Origin: CTSoil-043 sp963821235
GTDB taxonomy: Bacteria > Chloroflexota > Limnocylindria > Limnocylindrales > CSP1-4
NCBI GenBank assembly: GCA_963821235.1
Contig: CAWGCS010000001.1
Coordinates: forward strand, 2,356,001 to 2,420,000
Length of the DNA stretch: 64,000 nucleotides
Direction of reading: 5' to 3'
Numbering within the stretch: the first letter of the stretch is position 1; every line of letters begins with the position of its first letter. This document shows, one piece after another, positions 41,878 through 49,767 of the stretch. Position numbers and translations under genes: made by a program. The notes beneath the pieces were generated by a model. The model was not told the DNA's origin. It was given only the letters and a program-made list of their open reading frames with translations, and searched no databases.

Positions 41878-43237
41878 GGGCGACCTCTTCCCCGACTGGC
41901 TCCGCGGCCTCGCCGGCGGCCCGGGCGCGAAGCCCGCTCTCGATGGCATCCAGGCGGCCGATGACCGCCGGCACGTGGCGCAGGAACCCGGCGTCGTCGA
42001 AGCAGGCGTCCAGGCGGGCCAGCGTCAGGCGCCCGGCGACTGCCGGGTCCGTCGCCAGCAGCGCGTGCAGCTGGACCCGGTCGTCGGCCGCCCGGAGGGC
42101 GTTGCGCTGGACGATCGCGTAGGCGTCCTCGCGTGCCAGCCCTCCGTCCTCGACGAGGGCCACCAGGACCCGGCTGCTGGCGTGGAGCCCGAGGCCCCGC
42201 TCGATGTTCTCGCGCATCCGGTCGGCGCGGACGACCAGGCCCTCGACGAGCGTCGCCATCTTCGCCAGCATGTAGTCGAGGAGGATGGTGGAGTCGGGCA
42301 GGAGCACTCGCTCCGCCGACGAGTGGCTGATGTCCCGCTCGTGCCAGAGCGGCTGGTTCTCGAACGCCGCGCCGGCGTAGCCGCGGAGCAGGCGGGCGAG
42401 CCCCGCGATCCGCTCGGCGACGATCGGGTTGCGCTTGTGGGGCATCGCCGAGCTGCCCTTCTGGCCGTTCCGGAACGGCTCCATGAGCTCGCCGATCTCA
42501 GTGTGCTGGAGGTTGCGGACCTCGGTGGCGTAGCGCTCCAGCGAGCCGCCGGTGATGGCGATCGCGGCCAGCACCGCAGCGTGGCGGTCGCGCTGGACGA
42601 TCTGGGTGCTGGCCGGGTCGACCTCGAGGTTGAGGTCCGCGAGCACCTCGGCCTCGAGGTCGGGCGGAAGGTGGCTGTAGGTCCCCACGGGGCCGGAGAC
42701 CTTGCCGGTCGCGGCGTCGGCGAACGCGCGGGCCAGCCGGGCGCGATCCCGCTCGAGCTCGAAGGCCCAGCCGGCCAGCTTGTGGCCGAGGGTGGTGGGC
42801 TCGGCGTGGACCGAGTGGGTGCGGCCCATCATCAACGTGCCGGCCTCGGCCCGGGCGCGTGCCACGAGCGCCCGCAGGAGCCCGTCCACGCCGCGCAGGA
42901 GCAGGTCGCCCGCCGCCCGGAGCTGCAGCGCGAGCCCGGTGTCGACGACGTCGCTGCTCGTCAGCCCGAGGTGGATGTAGCGACCCTCCGGGCCCACGGC
43001 CTCCGCGACCTGGCTGACGAAGGCGATGACGTCGTGGTCGGTGGTCCGCTCGATCTCCGCGATGCGGGCCACGTCGACCCGGGCCCGCTCACGGATGGCC
43101 GCCAGCGCCTCGGCCGGGATCATGCCGCGCGCCGCCTGCGCCTTCGCCACCGCGATCTCGACGCGCAGCATGGCCGCGAAGCGGGCCTCTTCCGACCACG
43201 CCGCACCCATCTCCGGGCGCGTGTAGCGGCGGATCAC
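41864..43237 (-). CDS. purB: Adenylosuccinate lyase
   Basis: A 457-residue fumarase/aspartase-superfamily enzyme used twice in the pathway, on SAICAR and on adenylosuccinate. It begins IRRYTRPEMGAAWSEEARF. Key segments are TTDHDVIAFVSQVAE, HLGLTSSDVVDT, GRTHSVHAEPTTLG with the general acid/base histidine, and the flexible signature loop GSSAMPHKRNP with its catalytic serine. GTG 43237 overlaps the purD stop in GTGA. Confidence 0.96.
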   Translation of the reverse strand: MIRRYTRPEMGAAWSEEARFAAMLRVEIAVAKAQAARGMIPAEALAAIRERARVDVARIAEIERTTDHDVIAFVSQVAEAVGPEGRYIHLGLTSSDVVDTGLALQLRAAGDLLLRGVDGLLRALVARARAEAGTLMMGRTHSVHAEPTTLGHKLAGWAFELERDRARLARAFADAATGKVSGPVGTYSHLPPDLEAEVLADLNLEVDPASTQIVQRDRHAAVLAAIAITGGSLERYATEVRNLQHTEIGELMEPFRNGQKGSSAMPHKRNPIVAERIAGLARLLRGYAGAAFENQPLWHERDISHSSAERVLLPDSTILLDYMLAKMATLVEGLVVRADRMRENIERGLGLHASSRVLVALVEDGGLAREDAYAIVQRNALRAADDRVQLHALLATDPAVAGRLTLARLDACFDDAGFLRHVPAVIGRLDAIESGLRARAAGEAAEPVGEEVARAQG

Positions 43238-44622
43238 GGGGGTGCCCCCACTTCGGCCCCGGTCGGCGCCGGCGAGGCGGCAGCGGCCAGTGAGAGCCCA
43301 CCACCCGCGCCGATGTCGTGGCGTCGTCGCGCGCCGGCGAAGCTCACCAGGCTGGCCGCGGCCTCGGCCGCTGCCCGCGCCGCTGGGAGCCCGTCGCCCC
43401 GCCCGACGACCGCGAGGATCCGCCCGCCGTCCGTCTCCCAGCCGCCGTCCGCGGCCCGCCGCGTTCCGGCGTGGAAGACGAGCGCGTCGCGCGTCGCTGC
43501 GGCCAGCCCCTCGATGCGATCGCCCGTCGACGGCGCGACGGGGTAGTCGCGGCCCACCAGCACGATCGCCACGGCCGCCGCGGGCTCGGCGGGGAGCACG
43601 TCCCGGGTCACGCCGAGGCTCGCCGCGACGTCCCGCAGGCGGCCGACGGCCGCGGCCAGCAGGAGCGGCGCGAGGGGGCAGGCCAGGCGCGGCAGGATGG
43701 CCTGCGTCTCGGGGTCCCCGAACCGGGCGTTGAACTCCAGGAGGACGGGCCCTCGGTCCGCGGTGAGGATGAGGCCGGCGTAGAGGGCGCCGACGAAGGG
43801 CATCCCGCGTCGCGCCAGCTCCGCGAGGGCGGGCCGGTGGAAGCGGGCGATCGCCTCGGCGACGAGCTCGTCCGGGACGTCCGCCAGGGGTGAGTAGGCG
43901 CCCATCCCGCCGGTGTTCGGCCCGCTGTCGCCGTCCCCCAGGCGCTTGTGATCCCGGGCCGCCGGGAGGGCCACGGCGTCCCGAGCGTCGCAGATGGCGA
44001 TCACGCTGGCTTCCGGGCCGCGCAGCCGCTCCTCGACCACGACGAGGGGCCGGCCGGGGTCCTCGCCGCCGGAGAAGACCGCCGCCAGGGCGGCCTCTGC
44101 CTCGGCCAGCGTGTCGCAGACCGCGACCCCCTTCCCTGCGGCGAGCCCGTCCGCCTTCACGACGACGCCGTCGCCCACAGCGGCCAGCTCCGCGGCGAAG
44201 GCGCGGGCCGGGTCGAGCGACCCGAACGCGCCGGCGCGCGCCATCGGGATCCCGGCGGCGGCGGCGATCTCGTGGCAGAAGGCCTTGCTCGTCTCGATCC
44301 TGGCCGCCGCCGCGACCGGCCCGAAGACGGGGATCCCGGCGGCCGCCAGGGCGTCCGCCACACCGGACGCCAGGGGCGCCTCGGGGCCGACCACGACCAG
44401 GTCCGAGCCGGCCGCGCGGGCTGCCGCCACCACGGCCGGCGGGTCGGTGGGCCGCCCGGCGCGCTCCACCCGGACGCCGGGCAGAGCAGCGATCGCGTCG
44501 CTCCCGGGGAGCGCCACCAGCTCCTCGACGCCGTCCTCCGCGGCCAGGCGCCAGGCGAGGGCGTGCTCGCGGCCACCGCCCCCCACGAGGAGGATCCGGC
44601 GCGGGACGGGGGCCGCCGTCAC
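43234..44622 (-). CDS. purD: Phosphoribosylamine-glycine ligase (GAR synthetase)
   Basis: A 462-residue ATP-grasp ligase joining phosphoribosylamine and glycine. Marks: LLVGGGGREHALAWRLA at the N-terminus, VVGPEAPLASGVADAL, VVVKADGLAAGKGVAV for ATP binding, SGPNTGGMGAYSP, and LEFNARFGDPETQAILPRL with the metal-binding Glu/Asn. The C-terminal 35 residues are an Ala/Gly-rich extension. GTG 44622 overlaps the purA stop by four bases. Confidence 0.96.
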   Translation of the reverse strand: MTAAPVPRRILLVGGGGREHALAWRLAAEDGVEELVALPGSDAIAALPGVRVERAGRPTDPPAVVAAARAAGSDLVVVGPEAPLASGVADALAAAGIPVFGPVAAAARIETSKAFCHEIAAAAGIPMARAGAFGSLDPARAFAAELAAVGDGVVVKADGLAAGKGVAVCDTLAEAEAALAAVFSGGEDPGRPLVVVEERLRGPEASVIAICDARDAVALPAARDHKRLGDGDSGPNTGGMGAYSPLADVPDELVAEAIARFHRPALAELARRGMPFVGALYAGLILTADRGPVLLEFNARFGDPETQAILPRLACPLAPLLLAAAVGRLRDVAASLGVTRDVLPAEPAAAVAIVLVGRDYPVAPSTGDRIEGLAAATRDALVFHAGTRRAADGGWETDGGRILAVVGRGDGLPAARAAAEAAASLVSFAGARRRHDIGAGGGLSLAAAASPAPTGAEVGAPP

Positions 44623-45926
44623 GCGGGCCGCCCGGAAGCGAGCGGGCGCTCATGCATGACGACCGTCTGGGTCCGCTCCGGCCCGACCGAGACGAGCCGG
44701 ATCGGCACGCCGGCCAGCTCCTCGAGCGCCCGGACGTACGCGCGGGCGTCGGGCGGGAGGTCGTCCGGGAGGCGGGCCTCGTGGATCTGCTCCGGCCAGC
44801 CGGCGAATTGCTTGTAGACCGGCGTCGCCCGGCCGACCTCCTCGGCGGAGGCGGGCCAGCGCTCCACGCGCCGGCCGTCGATCTCGTAGGCGATGCAGAG
44901 GAGGATCTCGTCGAGGCCGGCCAGGATGTCCAGCTTGTTGAGGACGATGCTGCTGACGCTGTTGACGTCGACCGCGTAGCGCAGGGGGACGGCGTCGAAC
45001 CAGCCAACCCGTCGCCTGCGCCCGGTCGTCGTCCCGAACTCGTGGCCGCGCATGGCGATCCCCTCGCCGATCGCGTCGTGGAGCTCGGTGGGGTACGGCC
45101 CGGCGCCCACCCGCGTGGTGTAGGCCTTCATCACCCCGATCACCTCGGAGACCTGGAGCGGTCCGATCCCGCCGCCGGTGCAGGCGCCGCCGGCGACCGG
45201 GCTGGAGGAGGTGACGAAGGGGTAGGAGCCGTGATCGAGGTCGAGCAGGGTGCCCTGGGCTCCCTCGAGGAGGACGTGGTCGCCCGCGCGGAGGGCGTCC
45301 TGGACGAGCGTGGTTGTGTCGGCGATGGCCGGCCGGAGGCGGGCGCCCCAGCCCAGGGCCTCCTCCAGGATGGCCTCGACGAGGAAGGGCTCGCCATGGT
45401 CGCCCAGGTGGGCCAGGCGGGCGTTGGCGTCGGGGACGACCCGCTCCAGCTTGTGGCGCAGGGCCGCCGGGTCCAGGAGGTCCTCCATGCGGACCCCGAC
45501 CCGGGCGGCGCGGTCGGCGTAGGCGGGCCCGATCCCCCGGCTCGTTGTCCCGATCCCCTCGCGTCCCAGGCGCGCCTCGGAGGCCCGGTCCTGGGCCACG
45601 TGGTAGGGAAGGATGACGTGGGCCGCGTGCGAGACCCGCACTCGCGAGGCGTCGACGCCCCGCGCCGCGAGCGCGTCAAGCTCGCGGATGAGAGTCGCCG
45701 GGTTGACGACGACGCCGGGCCCGATGAGGGGGACGATGTGGGGGTAGAGCACGCCCGACGGGACGAGGTGGAGCTTGAACACCTCGCGGCCGAGGACGAT
45801 CGTGTGGCCGGCGTTGTCGCCGCCCTGGTAGCGGACCACCCAGCGGACCTGCTCGGCGAGGAAGTCGGTCGCCTTGCCCTTCCCCTCGTCGCCCCACTGG
45901 AGGCCGACGATCACCGTCGCCGGCAT
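44619..45926 (-). CDS. purA: Adenylosuccinate synthetase
   Basis: A 435-residue GTP-dependent enzyme converting IMP and aspartate to adenylosuccinate. The N-terminal VIVGLQWGDEGKGKATD carries the catalytic Asp and P-loop; also seen are GGDNAGHTIV with the catalytic His, TTSRGIGPAYADRAAR, EGAQGTLLDLDHGSYPFVTSS, the aspartate loop GTTTGRRRRVGWFD, and NKLDIL for guanine. ATG 45926 (MPATV) is preferred to ATG 45932 because the ggggagg site is then about 8 bases away rather than 2. It is the first gene of the purine superoperon, an unusual place for a branch-specific gene. Confidence 0.96.
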   Translation of the reverse strand: MPATVIVGLQWGDEGKGKATDFLAEQVRWVVRYQGGDNAGHTIVLGREVFKLHLVPSGVLYPHIVPLIGPGVVVNPATLIRELDALAARGVDASRVRVSHAAHVILPYHVAQDRASEARLGREGIGTTSRGIGPAYADRAARVGVRMEDLLDPAALRHKLERVVPDANARLAHLGDHGEPFLVEAILEEALGWGARLRPAIADTTTLVQDALRAGDHVLLEGAQGTLLDLDHGSYPFVTSSSPVAGGACTGGGIGPLQVSEVIGVMKAYTTRVGAGPYPTELHDAIGEGIAMRGHEFGTTTGRRRRVGWFDAVPLRYAVDVNSVSSIVLNKLDILAGLDEILLCIAYEIDGRRVERWPASAEEVGRATPVYKQFAGWPEQIHEARLPDDLPPDARAYVRALEELAGVPIRLVSVGPERTQTVVMHERPLASGRPA

Positions 45927-45973
45927 GGCCATCCCCTCCCCACCCGTGCGCCGGACGAAGCTCGCGGGCAACG

Positions 45974-46000
45974 AAAAAGGCCCCCGCGGCCGGGGACCTT
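45974..46000 (-). terminator. Intrinsic terminator in the purA leader (attenuator candidate)
   Basis: On the minus strand aaggtccccg pairs with cgggggcctt (about 10 bp, one G-T wobble) around a ccgg/gcc loop, immediately followed by TTTTT. It lies between the operon's promoter and the purA Shine-Dalgarno site, so it can only act by premature termination of the pur transcript. Confidence 0.75.
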
Positions 46001-46158
46001 CTGGATACATGCCTCCCGTCGTGCGGCGCCGCGAGGGCGCCCGGAGGCGGATGGGGTGGCTGCTCGGTTCATCAGCCGACCGGGCTGCCGACCTCGGACA
46101 ACGGCTCCACTCCTGCGGGGCGGGACGCGCTAGCGCCCGCGGCGACGGGGACCGGCGG

Positions 46159-46167
46159 AGTATAGCA
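46159..46167 (-). promoter_or_regulatory. Extended -10 promoter of the purine operon
   Basis: On the minus strand the sequence reads TGCTATACT: a TGn extension directly before a -10 hexamer TATACT (5/6 match). No recognisable -35 is present at the right spacing, as is usual for extended -10 promoters. Predicted transcription start is near 46152, about 225 bases upstream of purA. Confidence 0.6.
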
Positions 46168-46300
46168 GGGGGCCTCCGGGGCTCGCCGACCGGCCCGCGG
46201 GAGACCTCCCGGCGGGAGGCGACGCGAGGGACGATCGGCGGGCAGGCCAGTACCTTTCGGCTACCCGGCCGGGAGGGACCTGCGGGGTACGCTGCCATTC

Positions 46301-47860
46301 GTGATCCGCCTGCTGGCGGGGCTCGGCCTCCTTGCCCCGGTCGCCATCGTCATCGTCGTCGCGCTCGCGATCCCCGGCAGCACCCTGGCGGTCGGCGCCC
46401 CGGTCACGGCCGAGGTGGCCGCCGGCGTGCTGGCGGGCGTCGTCATGACCTCCGCGATCATCTCCCTCTGGCTGCGCGCCCGGATCGTTCCCACGGTCAA
46501 GGCGGTCGAGCGGATCGCCGAGGGCGACCTGGAGGCACCGATCCCGGACCTGGCGGGAGGCCTGGGCGGGCGCCTGGCGGCGGCGGTGGCGTCCGTCTCG
46601 CGGACGCTGGCCGCCACCCACGACGCGGCGACGACCGACCGCCTGACCGGCGTCGCCAACCGGCCGGCAATCCTGGCCACCCTGTTCGCCGAGGTCGAGC
46701 GGGCCGGCCGCTACGAGCGCCCGCTGGCGGTCGCCTTCGTCGACATCGACCTCTTCAAGAACGTCAACGACACCTATGGCCACGAGGCTGGGGACGTGGT
46801 CCTCCGCGGCGTCGCCGCCACCTTGCGGGCCAACCTCCGCGCCGCCGACACTCTCGGCCGGTACGGCGGCGAGGAGTTCATGGTGATCCTGCCGGAGACC
46901 GCGGCGGAGGCGGCGGCGGGCCTGGCCGAGAAGCTCCGCCAGCTCGTCCTCGGGGCCAAGTACCAGATCGAGGGCCAGGGCCCGGTGGGCGTCACCGTCT
47001 CCATTGGCGTCGCCACCGGCGTCGGCCAGACGCTCCGCGTGGAGGCTCTCGTCCGCGACGCCGACGCCGCGATGTACTCGGCCAAGGCGCTCGGCCGCAA
47101 CCAGGTCTACCTGTTCGAGGAGCCGGACGACGACGCCCGGATCCCGCGCGCCCCGATCTCGCCCGAGGGGCGGGCCCGGGCCGTGGAGGTCGGGCGGCTC
47201 GCCCGCAAGGCCGCCGAGCAGGCCCTGATCCAGACGCTCGTCCCCTACCCCAACCATCGCGGCCAGCCGTCGGCCCGGATCGCCACGCTGGCCGTGCTCC
47301 TGGGGCGCCGCCTGGGCCTCCCCGACGCCGACCTCGACCGGCTCCGGATCGCCGCCCTCCTCCACGACGTGGGCAAGCTCGCGCTCCCCGAGGAGGTCCT
47401 CGAGAAGCCGGCCGCCCTCACCTCGCAGGAGTGGCAGTCGGTCGTCCAGCACCCCCGGATCGGCCAGGTCATCCTGGAGCAGGCGTCGGCGATCAAGGAC
47501 GCGGTCCCCATCGTCCTCCACCACCACGAGCGGTTCGGCGGCAACGGCTACCCGTACGGCCTGCGCGGCCAGGAGATCCCCCTGGGCGCCCGGATCGTGG
47601 CCCTCGCCGACGCGTACGACGCGATGGTCCAGGATCGCCCCTACAAGCTGGCGATGAACCACCGCGAGGCGATCCGGGAGATGGCCCGCCACGCCGGCAG
47701 CCAGTTCGATCCGGACCTCGTCGACGCCTTCATCGAGATGTTCGCCGAGGGGCTCCCCGACCTCGACCCCTCGCTCGTCGCCCTCGTCGCCCACGGCCCG
47801 ACGTCCATCCGCGCCGGCGGCCGCTCCGGGCGCGGTCGCGGCCGCGCCGCCTCAGGCTGA
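46301..47860 (+). CDS. Membrane GGDEF and HD-GYP hybrid protein (cyclic di-GMP turnover)
   Basis: A 519-residue protein with two N-terminal membrane helices (about 5-24 and 38-57), a short HAMP-like linker (VERIAEGDLEAPIPDL), a GGDEF diguanylate cyclase domain and a C-terminal HD-GYP domain. The cyclase active site is RYGGEEF (189-193) with the inhibitory I-site RxxD (RAAD, 180-183) five residues before it, and FVDIDLFKNVNDTYGH upstream. The phosphodiesterase domain has HDVGKLALP, HHHERFGGNGYPYGLRGQEIPLGARI and ADAYDAM; HD-GYP enzymes usually have a DG before the GYP part where this has GG. Both active sites look intact, so it may make and degrade cyclic di-GMP. GTG start at 46301. Divergent from purA. 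Confidence 0.92.
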   Translation: MIRLLAGLGLLAPVAIVIVVALAIPGSTLAVGAPVTAEVAAGVLAGVVMTSAIISLWLRARIVPTVKAVERIAEGDLEAPIPDLAGGLGGRLAAAVASVSRTLAATHDAATTDRLTGVANRPAILATLFAEVERAGRYERPLAVAFVDIDLFKNVNDTYGHEAGDVVLRGVAATLRANLRAADTLGRYGGEEFMVILPETAAEAAAGLAEKLRQLVLGAKYQIEGQGPVGVTVSIGVATGVGQTLRVEALVRDADAAMYSAKALGRNQVYLFEEPDDDARIPRAPISPEGRARAVEVGRLARKAAEQALIQTLVPYPNHRGQPSARIATLAVLLGRRLGLPDADLDRLRIAALLHDVGKLALPEEVLEKPAALTSQEWQSVVQHPRIGQVILEQASAIKDAVPIVLHHHERFGGNGYPYGLRGQEIPLGARIVALADAYDAMVQDRPYKLAMNHREAIREMARHAGSQFDPDLVDAFIEMFAEGLPDLDPSLVALVAHGPTSIRAGGRSGRGRGRAASG

Positions 47861-48108
47861 CGGCCACCTCGCGGGGCTCGCGTTCGCAGGCTCTCGTTCC
47901 GTCGGGGCCTGCCTCGGTCCCTGCCCGCCGTCCCGCGGCCGCATAAGCGGGCGGTGACTGCCCGGTGAGCGGCCCCCGCTAGGGTTCGCGTCCGGCGGGC
48001 TCGCCCCGATCCTCGTCGCGGACCCGCCGTCACCGCCGAGCATCGACCCGCCGTCCATGCGAGAGGCCGCTCCCCGGCGCCGCCGGGCCGGCCAGGAGGG
48101 TTCGGACC

Positions 48109-48561
48109 GTGAACAAGGTCCTCTTGACCGGGCGGCTCACCCGGGACCCCGAGATGCGAGCGCTCGCGTCCGGCAAGCACGTCGCGACGTTCTCGATCGC
48201 GACCAACGAGTACGTCGGGAACGGCCGGGAGAAGGCCGAGTACCACGCCGTCATCACCTGGGACCGTCTGGCCGACATCTGCGCCCAGTACCTCGGCAAG
48301 GGGTCGATGGTCGCCGTCGAGGGACGCCTGCAGACCCGCCAGTGGGACGACGAGGCCGGCAAGCGCCACTGGAAGACCGAGGTCGTGGCCGCCGCCGTCG
48401 AGATGCTCTCCGGTCGGCGCAAGAAGGACTACGCCGCCGACGCGCTCGCGGCGCAGGGCGCGTCGCTCGGCGACGACGGGCTCGAGGGCGACGATGACGG
48501 CACCGTGGCGGCGGTCGAGGCGGCCGCCGAGCCCGAGGCCGAGGAGCTTGCCGTGGCCTGA
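48109..48561 (+). CDS. ssb: Single-stranded DNA-binding protein
   Basis: A 150-residue OB-fold protein. NKVLLTGRLTRDPEMRALASGKHVATFSIATNE, the AEYHAVITWDRLADICAQYLGKGSMVAVEGRLQTRQWDD core and KTEVVAAAVEML are standard SSB. The tail is acidic (GLEGDDDGTVAAVEAAAEPEAEELAVA) but lacks the usual DDDIPF-type tip that recruits repair proteins, so it may be a secondary or specialised SSB. GTG 48109 follows an aggagg site. A terminator hairpin lies 26 bases after the stop. It is separate from rpsF/rpsR, its usual neighbours. Confidence 0.94.
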   Translation: MNKVLLTGRLTRDPEMRALASGKHVATFSIATNEYVGNGREKAEYHAVITWDRLADICAQYLGKGSMVAVEGRLQTRQWDDEAGKRHWKTEVVAAAVEMLSGRRKKDYAADALAAQGASLGDDGLEGDDDGTVAAVEAAAEPEAEELAVA

Positions 48562-48586
48562 GCGTCCCCCACCGCACCTTCCGGAC

Positions 48587-48617
48587 CGACGGGCGCCGCC
48601 CTCCCCGGCGCCCGTCG
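48587..48617. terminator. Terminator between ssb and the antiporter gene
   Basis: Perfect 12-bp stem (cgacgggcgccg, 48587-48598, and complement 48606-48617) with a 7-base loop, followed on the plus strand by cttctcc. It lies between convergent genes and may act in both directions. Confidence 0.7.
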
Positions 48618-48648
48618 CTTCTCCACGTCCGGCGGCCTCGGGCGATGG

Positions 48649-49755
48649 TCAGCGGAGCTCGAAGAAGGAGACGGCGAGGACCACGTAGACGATCACCAGG
48701 AGGGCCCCCTCCAGCCAGTTGGACTCGCCGTCGATGGCGATGAGGGCGCTGATCCCGACCGCGGCGGCCACGGCGGCCACCTCGAGCGGGTGGAAGACGA
48801 GGTCCATCGGCTGGCCGATGAGGGCGCCGAGGATGACGAGGACGGGTCCCACGAACAGGGCGACCTGGAGGCTCGAGCCGTAGGCCACGGCCATCGAGAA
48901 CTCCATCCGGTTCTTCCACGCCAGCTGGACGGCCACGATGTGCTCGGCCAGGTTGCCGATCGTGGGGATCACGACGACGCCCACGAAGAAGGCGGAGAGC
49001 CCGAACGTCGCGATGAACGGCTCGATGGAGCCCACCAGAATCTCCGACAGCACGGCGAGGAGGCCGGCCGCCGCGAGGAGGACCGCGACCGCCGTGCCAC
49101 GCCCCCAGGCCGGGCCCCCGTGCTCGTCGGCCGGCTCGTGGCCGCCGAGGGTGCGCCCCGCATTGCGGAACGAATAGACGAGCGAGAGCCCGTAGCCGAC
49201 GATGAGGAGGACCGCGACGAGCACGGACTCCTCGGTGATCGTCCCCTGCTCGGCGGACCCCGTGCTGAAGGCGAAGATGGCCGGCACGAAGAAGCCGATG
49301 GCGGCGACAACGAGGAGGGCGGCGTTGGCGCCGGCGATCCGGGCGTCGAAGCGCTGGATGCCGTTGCGGATCCCGCCGAAGAGGACGCTCGCCCCGAGGA
49401 CCAGCAGCAGGTTGCCGATGATCGAGCCCGTGAGGGAGGCCTTGACGACGTCGAGCAGCCCCGCCTGGAGGGCGAAGAAGGCGATGATCAGCTCGGCGAT
49501 GTTGCCGAAGGTCGCGTTGAGGACGCCGCCCACCTGGGGGCTGGTGAGCGCTCCCAGGCGTTCCGTCGAGAGCCCGACGATCCAGGCCAGGCCGAGGATG
49601 GCGAGCGCCGAGATCACGAACAGGAGGGACGGATCGGCGCCGACGACCCACTCGAGGACGATCGCCACGGCTGACAGCGCGCCGACGGCGAGCACGAGCA
49701 GGCGCGAGAGCGGCGAGAGGGCGCCGAGGATCGGCAGGCGGCGCGTCGCGTCCAT
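48649..49755 (-). CDS. Calcium/proton exchanger (CaCA superfamily, Cax type)
   Basis: A 368-residue, mainly hydrophobic protein with about 11 membrane helices. The two inverted alpha-repeats that carry the ion pathway are clear: GGVLNATFGNIAELIIAFFAL in the first half and PTIGNLAEHIVAVQLAWKNRMEFSMAVAYGSSLQVALFVGP in the second, each with its GNxxE motif. It would export Ca2+ in exchange for H+. A short acidic/His cytoplasmic loop (GGHEPADEHGG) lies between the halves. ATG 49755 is used; a GTG two codons upstream is possible. It follows rsmI by 12 bases and ends the nitrilase-nadE-rsmI operon. Confidence 0.92.
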   Translation of the reverse strand: MDATRRLPILGALSPLSRLLVLAVGALSAVAIVLEWVVGADPSLLFVISALAILGLAWIVGLSTERLGALTSPQVGGVLNATFGNIAELIIAFFALQAGLLDVVKASLTGSIIGNLLLVLGASVLFGGIRNGIQRFDARIAGANAALLVVAAIGFFVPAIFAFSTGSAEQGTITEESVLVAVLLIVGYGLSLVYSFRNAGRTLGGHEPADEHGGPAWGRGTAVAVLLAAAGLLAVLSEILVGSIEPFIATFGLSAFFVGVVVIPTIGNLAEHIVAVQLAWKNRMEFSMAVAYGSSLQVALFVGPVLVILGALIGQPMDLVFHPLEVAAVAAAVGISALIAIDGESNWLEGALLVIVYVVLAVSFFELR

Positions 49756-49767
49756 GGCCACGCGATC

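Larger units (their letters stand above)
45927..46300. other. Divergent intergenic region with the purine operon leader
   Basis: This 374-base gap separates purA (minus) from the GGDEF/HD-GYP gene (plus). It holds an extended -10 promoter for the purine operon (46159-46167), a leader of about 225 bases and an intrinsic terminator (45974-46000). Further possible leader stems are a ggctg/cagcc pair around 46060-46080 and a gggcgcc/ggcgcc pair near 46030. No T-box sequence, purine aptamer or ZTP (pfl) core could be recognised. No clear promoter for the plus-strand gene is visible. Confidence 0.7.

Noticed and set aside
45927..46167. T-box, ZTP or purine riboswitch in the purA leader
   Set aside because: I looked for the T-box GGGTGG-N-ACCGCG sequence, the pfl/ZTP core and a purine aptamer and found none on the transcribed strand. 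Only the terminator and promoter can be supported.
47861..48108. Additional small gene or promoter between the GGDEF protein and ssb
   Set aside because: Open frames here are short and low in complexity. A tgact / tagggt pair near 47955-47985 could be the ssb promoter, but the match is too weak to list.
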